Shown: positions 56,400-63,070 of the stretch, in pieces | Layout: each line of letters begins with the position of its first letter | Numbering within the stretch: position 1 is the first letter of the stretch | Assembly: GCA_963931105.1 (NCBI GenBank) | Contig: OZ007004.1 | Location: forward strand, 2,232,001-2,296,000 | DNA length: 64,000 bases | Direction of reading: 5' to 3' | Source: UMGS1590 sp900552455 | GTDB lineage: Bacteria > Bacillota > Peptococcia > Peptococcales > Peptococcaceae | The notes under the pieces: model-generated | Told to the model about the DNA's origin: nothing | Seen by the model: only the letters and a program-made list of their open reading frames with translations | The model's database searches: none | Made by a program: the position numbers and the translations under genes

Positions 56400-57863
56400 A
56401 TGTCACTCATCAATATCAGCCATCTCTCCTTTTCCTATCCCGAAAGCCTCACGCCAGTGTTCGAGGACCTCAGCCTGAAGCTTGACACGAACTGGCGGCT
56501 CGGGCTCATCGGCCGCAATGGCCGGGGAAAAACGACGCTCTTGCGGCTCTTACTGGGAGAAATGCCCTACAGTGGCACCATCTCAAACTGCGCAAATTTC
56601 GTCTATTTTCCACAAACACCTGCCGATCCAACGCTGCTGGCGCGGGACGTGCTCGCCGGGCTCTATCCCCTCGCTGAGGACTGGCAGCTGCGGCGCGAGC
56701 TGAACCTGCTCGGCTGCGACGCCGACGAGATTCTCTGGCGGCCCTTCGACACCCTCTCCGGTGGCGAACAGACCAAGGCGCTGTTGGCCGGGCTCTTTTT
56801 GGATGATGCGGCCTTTCCCCTCATCGACGAGCCCACCAACCATCTCGACCTCGCCGGGCGCGAAGCCGTGGCGCGCTATCTCAGCCACAAGCCAGGATTC
56901 ATCCTCGTGAGCCACGACCGCCGTTTTCTCGACGCCGCCGTCGACCACATCCTCGCCATCAACGCTTCGGACATCGAAATCCACAACGGGAACTATTCCT
57001 CCTGGCAGGACAACTTCGCCCGCCGCGAAGCTCACGAAAAAGCGCAGAACGCCCGCCTGCAGAGCGAGATCCGCCAGCTCAAGCAGGCCGCAGCGCGCAC
57101 CGCCAACTGGTCCGACCGCGTTGAGCGCACCAAGATCGGCGCCGACGACAAGGGCCACGTCGGCCACATGGCTGCCAAGATGATGAAGCGCAGCAAGGCC
57201 ATAGAAGCCCGCCGCGAGCGCGCAATCGAAGAAAAATCCAGGCTCCTCAAGGATTTTGAGCGTGAGCAGCCGCTCAAACTCGTGCCCCTCACTTATCGCG
57301 CTGACCGCCTCGTCACTTTCGAGAACGTACAGGTGCGTTACAACGACACCCCTATCGGCGCACCACACACCTTTACCATCCACCGCGGCGATCGCCTTTT
57401 TCTCGACGGTCCCAACGGCAGTGGCAAATCCAGCCTGCTGCGGCTTTTGGCGGGCGAGCCCCTTGACCACAGCGGGCGCGTGCGCATCGCCAGCGGGCTC
57501 ATCATCTCCTATGTGCCCCAGCGCACCGATGACCTCCGTGGCAACGTGTTCGATTTCGCCGAAGCCGCGCAGATCGACCGCACCCTCTTCCTCTCCTTCC
57601 TGCGCAAAATGGGCTTTCCGCGCGATCATTTCGACCGCGACATGACCACCTTTTCCGAAGGCCAGAAGAAGAAAGTCCTTCTCGCCAAAAGCCTCAGCGA
57701 ACAGGCCCATCTCTACGTCTGGGACGAACCCTTGAACTACATTGACCTCGCCAGCCGCCTGCAGATCGAGACCCTGATCAAAACCTATCAGCCCACCATG
57801 CTCCTCGTCGAGCACGACCGCGCCTTCCGCGACGCCATCGCCACCGAGGTGGTGACGCTGTAA
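56400..57863 (+). CDS. ABC-F ribosomal protection protein, Lsa type
   Basis: A 487-residue protein with two ATPase domains and no membrane part. NBD1: GRNGRGKTTLLRLLLGE, LSGGEQTKALLAGLF, LIDEPTNHLD. NBD2: GPNGSGKSSLLRLLAGE, SEGQKKKVLLAKSL, YVWDEPLNYID. The interdomain linker contains KQAAARTANWSDRVERTK and KMMKRSKAIEARRERAIEEKSRLL. The start MSLINISHLSFSYPES, the linker, and LIISYVPQ closely resemble Lsa proteins, which free ribosomes from lincosamides, streptogramin A and pleuromutilins. Start at 56400 with GGAGGAGG upstream. The leader carries an attenuator, so expression is probably induced by ribosome-targeting drugs. Whether it gives resistance here is not known. Confidence 0.92.
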   Translation: MSLINISHLSFSYPESLTPVFEDLSLKLDTNWRLGLIGRNGRGKTTLLRLLLGEMPYSGTISNCANFVYFPQTPADPTLLARDVLAGLYPLAEDWQLRRELNLLGCDADEILWRPFDTLSGGEQTKALLAGLFLDDAAFPLIDEPTNHLDLAGREAVARYLSHKPGFILVSHDRRFLDAAVDHILAINASDIEIHNGNYSSWQDNFARREAHEKAQNARLQSEIRQLKQAAARTANWSDRVERTKIGADDKGHVGHMAAKMMKRSKAIEARRERAIEEKSRLLKDFEREQPLKLVPLTYRADRLVTFENVQVRYNDTPIGAPHTFTIHRGDRLFLDGPNGSGKSSLLRLLAGEPLDHSGRVRIASGLIISYVPQRTDDLRGNVFDFAEAAQIDRTLFLSFLRKMGFPRDHFDRDMTTFSEGQKKKVLLAKSLSEQAHLYVWDEPLNYIDLASRLQIETLIKTYQPTMLLVEHDRAFRDAIATEVVTL

Positions 57864-57866
57864 CAC

Positions 57867-57897
57867 AAAATGCTCCCGAGCTTTCCCGGGAGCATTT
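57867..57897. terminator. Terminator between ABC-F and acetyltransferase genes
   Basis: Arms AAATGCTCCCG and CGGGAGCATTT between convergent stops, with A and T runs on both sides, so it may work in both directions. Confidence 0.85.
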
Positions 57898-57898
57898 A

Positions 57899-58474
57899 TT
57901 ATTTTTCACGCGCCACGTCCTTGATATATTTCGCCGGCACACCGCCGACGATGGTATTTGCCTCCACGTCCCTGGTCACGACGGCGCCGGCTGCCACGAT
58001 GGCGCCGTCGCCGATGGTGACGCCAGGCAGGATGGTGGCGTTTGCGCCGATCCAGACATTCTTGCCGATGTGCACCGGCCGCGCAGACATGCCGCCGCGA
58101 CGCGCCGGGTCCTGCAGATGGTTCAAGGTGGCGATGACAGTGTTGTGACCGATGAGCGCGCCGTCGTCGATGGTGACGCCGCCCTGGTCCTGGATCTTCA
58201 CGCCACTGTTGAGAAAGACGCCCTTGCCAAGCCGGAGATTTTTGCCGCAGTCGCAGAAGATCGGCGGAAAAAAACGCACACTCGCGTCCACCTCGCGCCC
58301 GGTGAGCTCGCTCAAGAGCGCCTGGATGGTCTCCGGCTTGCGGTTGCAGGTATTGAGCGCGTTGCAGATGCGGATGGCCTCCTCGGAAAGCTGGTGCATC
58401 ATCTGGTGGATCTCCGACTCTCCCTCAAGGGTCGCGCCGCTGTCCATAAATGCCAAAAATTCGTCAAGTGTCAT
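57899..58474 (-). CDS. Sugar O-acetyltransferase, maltose/galactoside type
   Basis: A 191-residue hexapeptide-repeat acetyltransferase (LacA/Maa/NodL type). The N-terminal Mac-like part lies before LLSELTGREVDASVRFFPPIFCDCGKNLRLGKGVFLNSGVKIQDQGGVTIDDGALIGHNTVIATLNH, where the catalytic His is in ATLNHLQD. The C-terminal hexapeptide repeats are VHIGKNVWIGANATILPGVTIGDGAIVAAGAVVTRDV, and VGGVPAKYI is the standard ending. It transfers acetyl from acetyl-CoA to a sugar or related acceptor; the acceptor is unknown. Start at 58474 with GAGAGGGG upstream. Confidence 0.93.
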   Translation of the reverse strand: MTLDEFLAFMDSGATLEGESEIHQMMHQLSEEAIRICNALNTCNRKPETIQALLSELTGREVDASVRFFPPIFCDCGKNLRLGKGVFLNSGVKIQDQGGVTIDDGALIGHNTVIATLNHLQDPARRGGMSARPVHIGKNVWIGANATILPGVTIGDGAIVAAGAVVTRDVEANTIVGGVPAKYIKDVAREK

Positions 58475-58614
58475 TGTTTTATCCCCTCTCTGGTTCTCGT
58501 TTTTCTTCATTATAATTGATTGCCGCAGCCGTTGCTAATGGCATCTGTGCATGGCCGTCTATGCGCAGGACGCATAACGCAAAAAGACAGCCCCGCATGA
58601 GAGCTGTCTCCTCC

Positions 58615-59418
58615 TTATTCATGTCCGCGTCCATGGTGCCCGCCGTGGCCTGCGCCATGTCGACCCTGACCGCTGCCATTTCCTGCGCCGTAGCCCTGGC
58701 CCTGCTGCGCGCCATTTGCGCCAGGGTCAGTCCCCGCCTCGCCCTGGTACTGGGCCAGCAGATCGCGCAGCTCGCGCATCGTCATCTGCTGCGCCTCCTC
58801 CGCCGTCAGGCTCGGGTTGTAGGCCAGAAGCGCCTGATAAACGTGGTACTTGCCGCAGGAAAGCCCCGCGTCGTGCGCCTCTGCCAGCTGCGCATCGCCA
58901 GCCTCCAAGGCGTAGCAATGGGCGTTTTCGTGCCGGTCCGTGCAGCCGCTGACATAATCCAGCACCGCACCCGACTGCGCCGCGTCGTCCTGCGCCTGCA
59001 CCACAGCGATCGCCAGCTCCTCGCCGCGCGCCAGACAGTCTGCAATGGTGGCATTTGCCAAGAGCGCATCCACCGCCTCGTCGTAGCGCAGATTCTGCAC
59101 ATCCAGCGCCGCCGCCAGCGCCGCGCCGTCGTCGTTGTAGCCGTTCAGCGCAATCACCCGGTCGAAGCGGTTGATGTCCATCTCCAGCGAAGGGTTGATG
59201 TCGATGCTCAGCACCGTCGTCGGCGTGTAGTAGAGCGCGTGGCCGCCCAGCCCCGCCGCCACAAGCAGGCACACCGCCACAGCCAGCGCCGGCAAAAGCC
59301 GCCGACCTCTGCGCCGCGCTCCGCCTGCGCGCATCTCACGCACCACAGCCTGCGCCGTCTGCGTCTTCAGCGCCTCGCTTGCGCGCACCGCATCGAAGAC
59401 CTCGTTCAGTCTCGTCAT
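58615..59418 (-). CDS. RsgI-like anti-sigma factor with His/Gly-rich tail
   Basis: A 267-residue membrane protein. Residues 1-40 are inside the cell and would bind the sigma factor, a membrane helix follows (LLPALAVAVCLLVAAGLGGHALYY), then the RsgI-type outer segment TTVLSIDINPSLEMDINRFDRVIALNGYNDDG. The end is a low-complexity tail of Gly, Gln and His (last 35 residues, with GHGGHHGRGHE). Such a tail could bind metal ions. The ATG shares a base with the sigma stop (TGATG), so the two are made together. RsgI proteins usually pair with SigI; here the partner is an ECF-type sigma. Confidence 0.82.
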   Translation of the reverse strand: MTRLNEVFDAVRASEALKTQTAQAVVREMRAGGARRRGRRLLPALAVAVCLLVAAGLGGHALYYTPTTVLSIDINPSLEMDINRFDRVIALNGYNDDGAALAAALDVQNLRYDEAVDALLANATIADCLARGEELAIAVVQAQDDAAQSGAVLDYVSGCTDRHENAHCYALEAGDAQLAEAHDAGLSCGKYHVYQALLAYNPSLTAEEAQQMTMRELRDLLAQYQGEAGTDPGANGAQQGQGYGAGNGSGQGRHGAGHGGHHGRGHE

Positions 59419-59891
59419 CACGCTTCACCTCCCAGCACATCCCGCAGCAGGCCGCGCCCGCGCGACAGCTGTGTGTACACCGTGTTTTCCTTCGTGCCCA
59501 GGATCTGGGCGATCTCCGGCGCCGTGTAGCCCTCGTAATCATGCAGATAGACCACGCGGCGATATTTTTCCGGCAGCGCCAGCACCGCCTCCAGCACCTC
59601 CGAGTGGTCTTGGGCCGCGCCCAGCTCCCCCACATACGCATCAAGGGGCACAGTGTGGCGGCGAAAGAAGCTCTTCAGGAGATCCTTGCAGGCGTTGATC
59701 GTCACCCGGATAAGCCAGGCCTTTTCGTGCTCCCGGCTGGCAAACTCCACCTCGCTCATCGCATACTTCAGGAACACCGTCTGAAAAATATCCTCCGTGT
59801 CCGCCTCGTTTTTCAGATGGATGAAGCAGATGCGTTTCACCATATCCGCGTACCGATCGATCGCTTCCCGAACCGCTTCTTCGCTGCGCAT
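59418..59891 (-). CDS. ECF-type RNA polymerase sigma factor
   Basis: A 157-residue sigma factor of the extracytoplasmic-function type. Region 2: YADMVKRICFIHLKNEADTEDIFQTVFLKYA; region 4: LPEKYRRVVYLHDYEGYTAPEIAQILGTKENTVYTQLSRGRGLLR. The ATG at 59891 has AGAGGGGG upstream; a GTG one codon earlier is possible. It is followed by its presumed anti-sigma factor and preceded 25 bases upstream by a secreted repeat protein, which may be a target or sensor of the system. Confidence 0.93.
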   Translation of the reverse strand: MRSEEAVREAIDRYADMVKRICFIHLKNEADTEDIFQTVFLKYAMSEVEFASREHEKAWLIRVTINACKDLLKSFFRRHTVPLDAYVGELGAAQDHSEVLEAVLALPEKYRRVVYLHDYEGYTAPEIAQILGTKENTVYTQLSRGRGLLRDVLGGEA

Positions 59892-59919
59892 CACCGCGCC
59901 CCCTCTTTACAACAGATTT

Positions 59920-60258
59920 TTACCAGCGACCGCCGTGGTAACCGCCGCCATGGTGCCCAGCAGCATGATGCCCGCCGCCAGCGCCGACATTGTCACAAAC
60001 CCCGTCACCGTTTGCGTCGACATAATTGCCGCAGCCCGTGCCATGGTTGTCGCAGACCCCATCGCCGTTCGCGTCGACATAATTGCCGCAGCCAGCGCCA
60101 CGGTTGTCGCAGACCCCATCGCTGTTTGCGTCGACATAATGCCCGATCCCGTGGCCACCAGCGCGGCTATACCCAGCCGCCGACATCGCCGCCGGCACAG
60201 CCGCCACAACCAAGAGCCCAACCAGAATCAGCGCCAAAATCTTTTTCCTCTTCTTCAT
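59920..60258 (-). CDS. Small secreted protein with DANGDGVCDN repeats and His-rich tail
   Basis: A 112-residue exported protein. The signal is KKRKKILALILVGLLVVAAVPAAMSAAG. Then three repeats of about 20 residues follow: HYVDANSDGVCDN, NYVDANGDGVCDN, NYVDANGDGVCDN, each with a Cys in the loop and a second Cys in the spacer (GTGCG). The Asp-x-Asn-x-Asp-Gly pattern resembles calcium-binding loops of EF-hand or dockerin type. The end (GGGHHAAGHHGGGYHGGRW) is rich in His and Gly. AAGGAGG precedes the ATG at 60258. Similar small repeat proteins are known in clostridia without firm function. It is likely co-transcribed with the sigma and anti-sigma genes. Confidence 0.85.
   Translation of the reverse strand: MKKRKKILALILVGLLVVAAVPAAMSAAGYSRAGGHGIGHYVDANSDGVCDNRGAGCGNYVDANGDGVCDNHGTGCGNYVDANGDGVCDNVGAGGGHHAAGHHGGGYHGGRW
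59998..60148 (-). repeat. Tandem 60-bp coding repeats
   Basis: Three near-identical units of 60 bases inside the small secreted protein gene, each with GTCGACATAAT (reverse strand) near its edge. They encode the 20-residue calcium-loop-like units. The number of units could vary between strains. Confidence 0.75.
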
Positions 60259-60391
60259 GAACAGGACCTCCTTAAATAGTCTTTCACTAAGAATACGATC
60301 CAAACCGCCCCATCCATTCATCCCAGGAAACATTTTTTCAAAAAAATCTTCCCCCATTATACCCCCGCCACCGCGCCCCGCGCAAGCGCAC

Positions 60392-60419
60392 AAAAAAAGC
60401 CCGGCGCAAAAACGCCGGA
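60392..60419 (-). terminator. Terminator of the NifX-like gene
   Basis: Arms CCCGGCG and CGCCGG around a short loop; the minus strand then reads seven T. It ends the MinD/NifX cluster transcript before the sigma operon. Confidence 0.82.
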
Positions 60420-60433
60420 CCGAATCCTTCGCA

Positions 60434-60817
60434 TCATTCTGCGTGGCCGTGGCCATGATGATGACCGCCACATTCGTTCGCATGCTCATGCTTGTGGCAG
60501 ACAGAGCCCGTCGAGACCAGCTCGCCAGCCAGATAGCGCTTCGCACAATCCTCTGCGCTGCCAGCTGCGCCGGTGATAACCTCGATGCCACGCGCATTGA
60601 AAATATCGATCGCGCCCTGGCCCATACCGCCGGAGATCACCACATTCACGCCGAGATCGCCGAGATAATTTGGCAAAAACCCAGGCTTGTGGCCAGGATT
60701 TGGAATGCTCTCGTGCCCCGTGATGACGCCGTTTTCTGCGTCAAAGATGTTGAAGTTCTCGCAATGACCGAAATGCTCCGTCGTCATTGCACCTGTGCTT
60801 GCTACTGCGATTTTCAT
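60434..60817 (-). CDS. NifX/NifB-type iron-molybdenum-cofactor-binding protein with His tail
   Basis: A 127-residue protein of the dinitrogenase iron-molybdenum-cofactor-binding domain family: MKIAVASTGAMTTEHFGHCENFNIFDAENG and LGDLGVNVVISGGMGQGAIDIFNARGIEVITGA. The C-terminus KHEHANECGGHHHGHGHAE is a strong metal-binding tail. There is no nitrogenase here; such proteins occur beside MinD-ferredoxin ATPases in many anaerobes with unknown function. GGAGGG precedes the ATG at 60817. It closes the four-gene cluster. Confidence 0.9.
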   Translation of the reverse strand: MKIAVASTGAMTTEHFGHCENFNIFDAENGVITGHESIPNPGHKPGFLPNYLGDLGVNVVISGGMGQGAIDIFNARGIEVITGAAGSAEDCAKRYLAGELVSTGSVCHKHEHANECGGHHHGHGHAE

Positions 60818-60840
60818 GATAAAACCCTCCATTAAAATGA

Positions 60841-61701
60841 TCATTCGTAAAGTAACGCCATACATTCATCAAATATCTGCCGCAGAGCGTCCCGCGCCGG
60901 CGTATCCACCGCCGCAATGCTCTGCCCGGCGTTAATCGCCTCTGGCACCGCCCTGTCGTAAGGGATCGCCCCCAGGAGCGGGATCGCCTCCTCGGCGCAG
61001 AAGCGCGCCACCGCCGCCGTGCTTTCCGGCGACACATCCGCCTTGTTCACGCAGACCGCCACCTTCGTGCCAAAGCCGCGACAGGTCTGCACGATCCTCC
61101 TGAGATCGCTCAGCCCCGACACCGACGGCTCCGCCACCAAAAGCACCATGTCCACGCCGCTCACCGACGCGATCACCGGACAGCCGATGCCCGGCGAGCC
61201 ATCGATGATCGCAAGCGCGGCCTCGCTTTCAGCCACCAGAGCTTTCTTCACCTCAGTCACCAGCTTGCCCGAATTGCCGCGGCCCATCTTCAGCTTCGCT
61301 GTTGAAAACACCGCGTCCTCACGATAGAGCGCCTGCTCGCCGGCGACATCGTCCACCAGGCGCACCGCCTGCTCTGGACAGACCGCCACGCAGACGCCGC
61401 AGCCCTCGCAGGCGATCGGGTCGACCACAAAGCCAGCGTCCGTCTCCTGCACAGCGCCGAAGCGGCAATGCGCCGCGCACCTTCCGCAGCGCGCGCAAGT
61501 TTCCGCGTCAACCAGCGCCTTCTGGCCGCCGAGATAAGGCCGCCGCTCCGGCTCACCGGCAAATTGCGCCACCAGGTGCAGGTTCGGCGCATCCACATCG
61601 CAGTCTGCAAAGGCCTGCGCCTCGGCAAAAGCGATGAAAGCCGCCGCCGTCGTCGTTTTTCCCGTGCCGCCCTTGCCGCTTAGGATCAACAATTGTTTCA
61701 T
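60841..61701 (-). CDS. MinD/Mrp-type ATPase with inserted ferredoxin domain (second)
   Basis: A 286-residue P-loop ATPase of the Mrp/NBP35-MinD superfamily. Deviant Walker A at the start (ILSGKGGTGKTTTAAAFIAF), an inserted ferredoxin domain at residues 60-115 with CARCGRCAAHC and CEGCGVCVAVCPEQA, then Walker B/switch residues IIDGSPGIGCPVIASVSGVDMVLLVAEPS. It is a close relative of the upstream gene and overlaps it by four bases (ATGA, AAAGGAGG). Proteins of this kind may assemble or move iron-sulfur or metal clusters. The NifX-like gene follows after 23 bases. Confidence 0.92.
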   Translation of the reverse strand: MKQLLILSGKGGTGKTTTAAAFIAFAEAQAFADCDVDAPNLHLVAQFAGEPERRPYLGGQKALVDAETCARCGRCAAHCRFGAVQETDAGFVVDPIACEGCGVCVAVCPEQAVRLVDDVAGEQALYREDAVFSTAKLKMGRGNSGKLVTEVKKALVAESEAALAIIDGSPGIGCPVIASVSGVDMVLLVAEPSVSGLSDLRRIVQTCRGFGTKVAVCVNKADVSPESTAAVARFCAEEAIPLLGAIPYDRAVPEAINAGQSIAAVDTPARDALRQIFDECMALLYE

Positions 61702-62543
61702 GCCCCTGCGCCTCCTTTCAGGATCTCGCGCCAGAGCCCGCTGAACACCGCGGCCAGCGCTGGCTCCGCTTCCACAGCGACCTGGCCCGCCGCGCCAGCG
61801 CGCGCCGTCTCCGCGCTGTAGGGGATATGCGCCAGCACAGGCAGCCCGCGCTCCGCGCACAGATCGTCGATCAGCGCGTTCTCGTCACTCGCCTTGTTCA
61901 CGATCACCGCGCAGCGCTTGCCCAGCACCTGCACCAGCTCCGCCACCATTTCAAAATTGTGCGCACCGAAGCGCGTCGGCTCCGCCACGATCAGGCAGAG
62001 ATCCGCCTCCTTCACACTCTCCACCACCGAGCAAGCGCTCCCTGGCGGACAGTCGATGATCACATGCGCCGCAGCGCTTCTCTCAGCGATCTCCAGAAGC
62101 GACTCGATGATCGGAATGCCCGAGGCCTCGCCGATGTTCAGAAAACCCGACGCCACCTCCACCTGCCCATGCCGCCCAAGCGCGATGTGCCCAATCTCCA
62201 CCGGCTCCTCGCGCACAGCCCCCGCCGGACAAACCAGCGCGCAGCCGCCGCAGGAATGGCAGACATCCTTGAACACCATCGGGCTCTTGCCGATATAGGC
62301 CAGCGCATTGAAGCGGCAGAAGTCCACACACCGCCGACAGCCCGTGCATTTTTCCGCAGCAAAAGCCGGCAACAGCTTCGTCACCACTTGCCGCTGCACA
62401 CCCTCCGGTCGCAAGAACAAGTGCCCGTTCGGCTCCTCCACATCACAGTCCAGATAAAGCGCCGATTCCGCCGTCTGCGCCAGATTGACCGAGACAAACG
62501 TCTTACCCGTGCCGCCCTTGCCGCTCAAAACAGCGATCTTCAT
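61698..62543 (-). CDS. MinD/Mrp-type ATPase with inserted ferredoxin domain (first)
   Basis: A 281-residue paralog of the next gene. Walker A AVLSGKGGTGKTFVSVNLAQ; two cluster motifs (CTGCRRCVDFCRFNA and CHSCGGCALVCPAGAV); then IIDCPPGSACSVVESVKEADLCLIVAEPTRFG. The pair could form a heterodimer. In many clostridia, two such ATPases with one or two NifX-type proteins form a conserved cluster, as here. GAGGAG within the end of the previous NifX gene is its ribosome site. Confidence 0.92.
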   Translation of the reverse strand: MKIAVLSGKGGTGKTFVSVNLAQTAESALYLDCDVEEPNGHLFLRPEGVQRQVVTKLLPAFAAEKCTGCRRCVDFCRFNALAYIGKSPMVFKDVCHSCGGCALVCPAGAVREEPVEIGHIALGRHGQVEVASGFLNIGEASGIPIIESLLEIAERSAAAHVIIDCPPGSACSVVESVKEADLCLIVAEPTRFGAHNFEMVAELVQVLGKRCAVIVNKASDENALIDDLCAERGLPVLAHIPYSAETARAGAAGQVAVEAEPALAAVFSGLWREILKGGAGA

Positions 62544-62549
62544 AGCTCC

Positions 62550-62912
62550 TCACCCCTGATGATGAAATCCCGCGTGGATATTCGCCAGCGCCTCAAGCGC
62601 TCCAGCGGCAAACGCATCCAGATTTTCTTGCGCCGTGCCGCCGACAGACTGGAAAAGCTTCACCCCAGCCGCCTCCAGCACCTGCGCCGCATTTTCGCCG
62701 CAGCGCGGTGCGATCAGCACCTGGGTGCCAGCGTCCACAACCGCCTGCGCCGCCTTGATGCCAGCGCCGCCAGCACTCATCACCGCAGAATTATCCAGAT
62801 AATCCACCGCCTTCGTCTCCGTGTCATAGAACAAAAAATTTGCCGCGCGGCCAAAATTTTCAGCCACCGCACCGTCCAGCGACTGTGCGTCAACAGGAAT
62901 TGCAACCTTCAT
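62550..62912 (-). CDS. NifX-type cofactor-binding domain protein
   Basis: A 120-residue NifX/NifB-type protein: MKVAIPVDAQSLDGAVAENFGRAANFLFYDTETKAVDYLDN, KAAQAVVDAGTQVLIAPRCGENAAQVLEAAGVKLF. It ends in HAGFHHQG. It is the first gene of the cluster NifX-ATPase-ATPase-NifX, six bases before the first ATPase. These proteins bind metal clusters in nitrogen-fixing organisms; here they probably have another metal role. GAGGTCC lies before the ATG. Confidence 0.92.
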   Translation of the reverse strand: MKVAIPVDAQSLDGAVAENFGRAANFLFYDTETKAVDYLDNSAVMSAGGAGIKAAQAVVDAGTQVLIAPRCGENAAQVLEAAGVKLFQSVGGTAQENLDAFAAGALEALANIHAGFHHQG

Positions 62913-63004
62913 TTTTCAGGACCTCTTTTCTCAAGAATAACAGACATATGCCGTTTATGGTTTCATCATAGCACTATAAAAATCATATGTCAATAAAACC
63001 CATA

Positions 63005-63038
63005 AAAATAGCGCAGCGATTTCTCGCTACGCTATTTA
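63005..63038 (-). terminator. Terminator of the second arylsulfotransferase-like gene
   Basis: Arms AAAATAGCG and CGCTATTT behind the stop at 63071; the minus strand continues with TTTTTATG. Confidence 0.8.
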
Positions 63039-63070
63039 TGGAAAGGATAATTAGAAACCGTCAGCGTTTT

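Noticed and set aside
60353..60368. TATAAT on the minus strand as promoter of the sigma operon
   Set aside because: No suitable -35 lies 16-18 bases upstream. An ECF-type promoter closer to the gene is more likely but I cannot define it.
59920..60597. N-terminal extension of the small secreted repeat protein (in-frame Met codons up to 60597)
   Set aside because: AAGGAGG sits right before the Met at 60258, which begins a perfect signal peptide. The upstream part overlaps a terminator and lacks a ribosome site.
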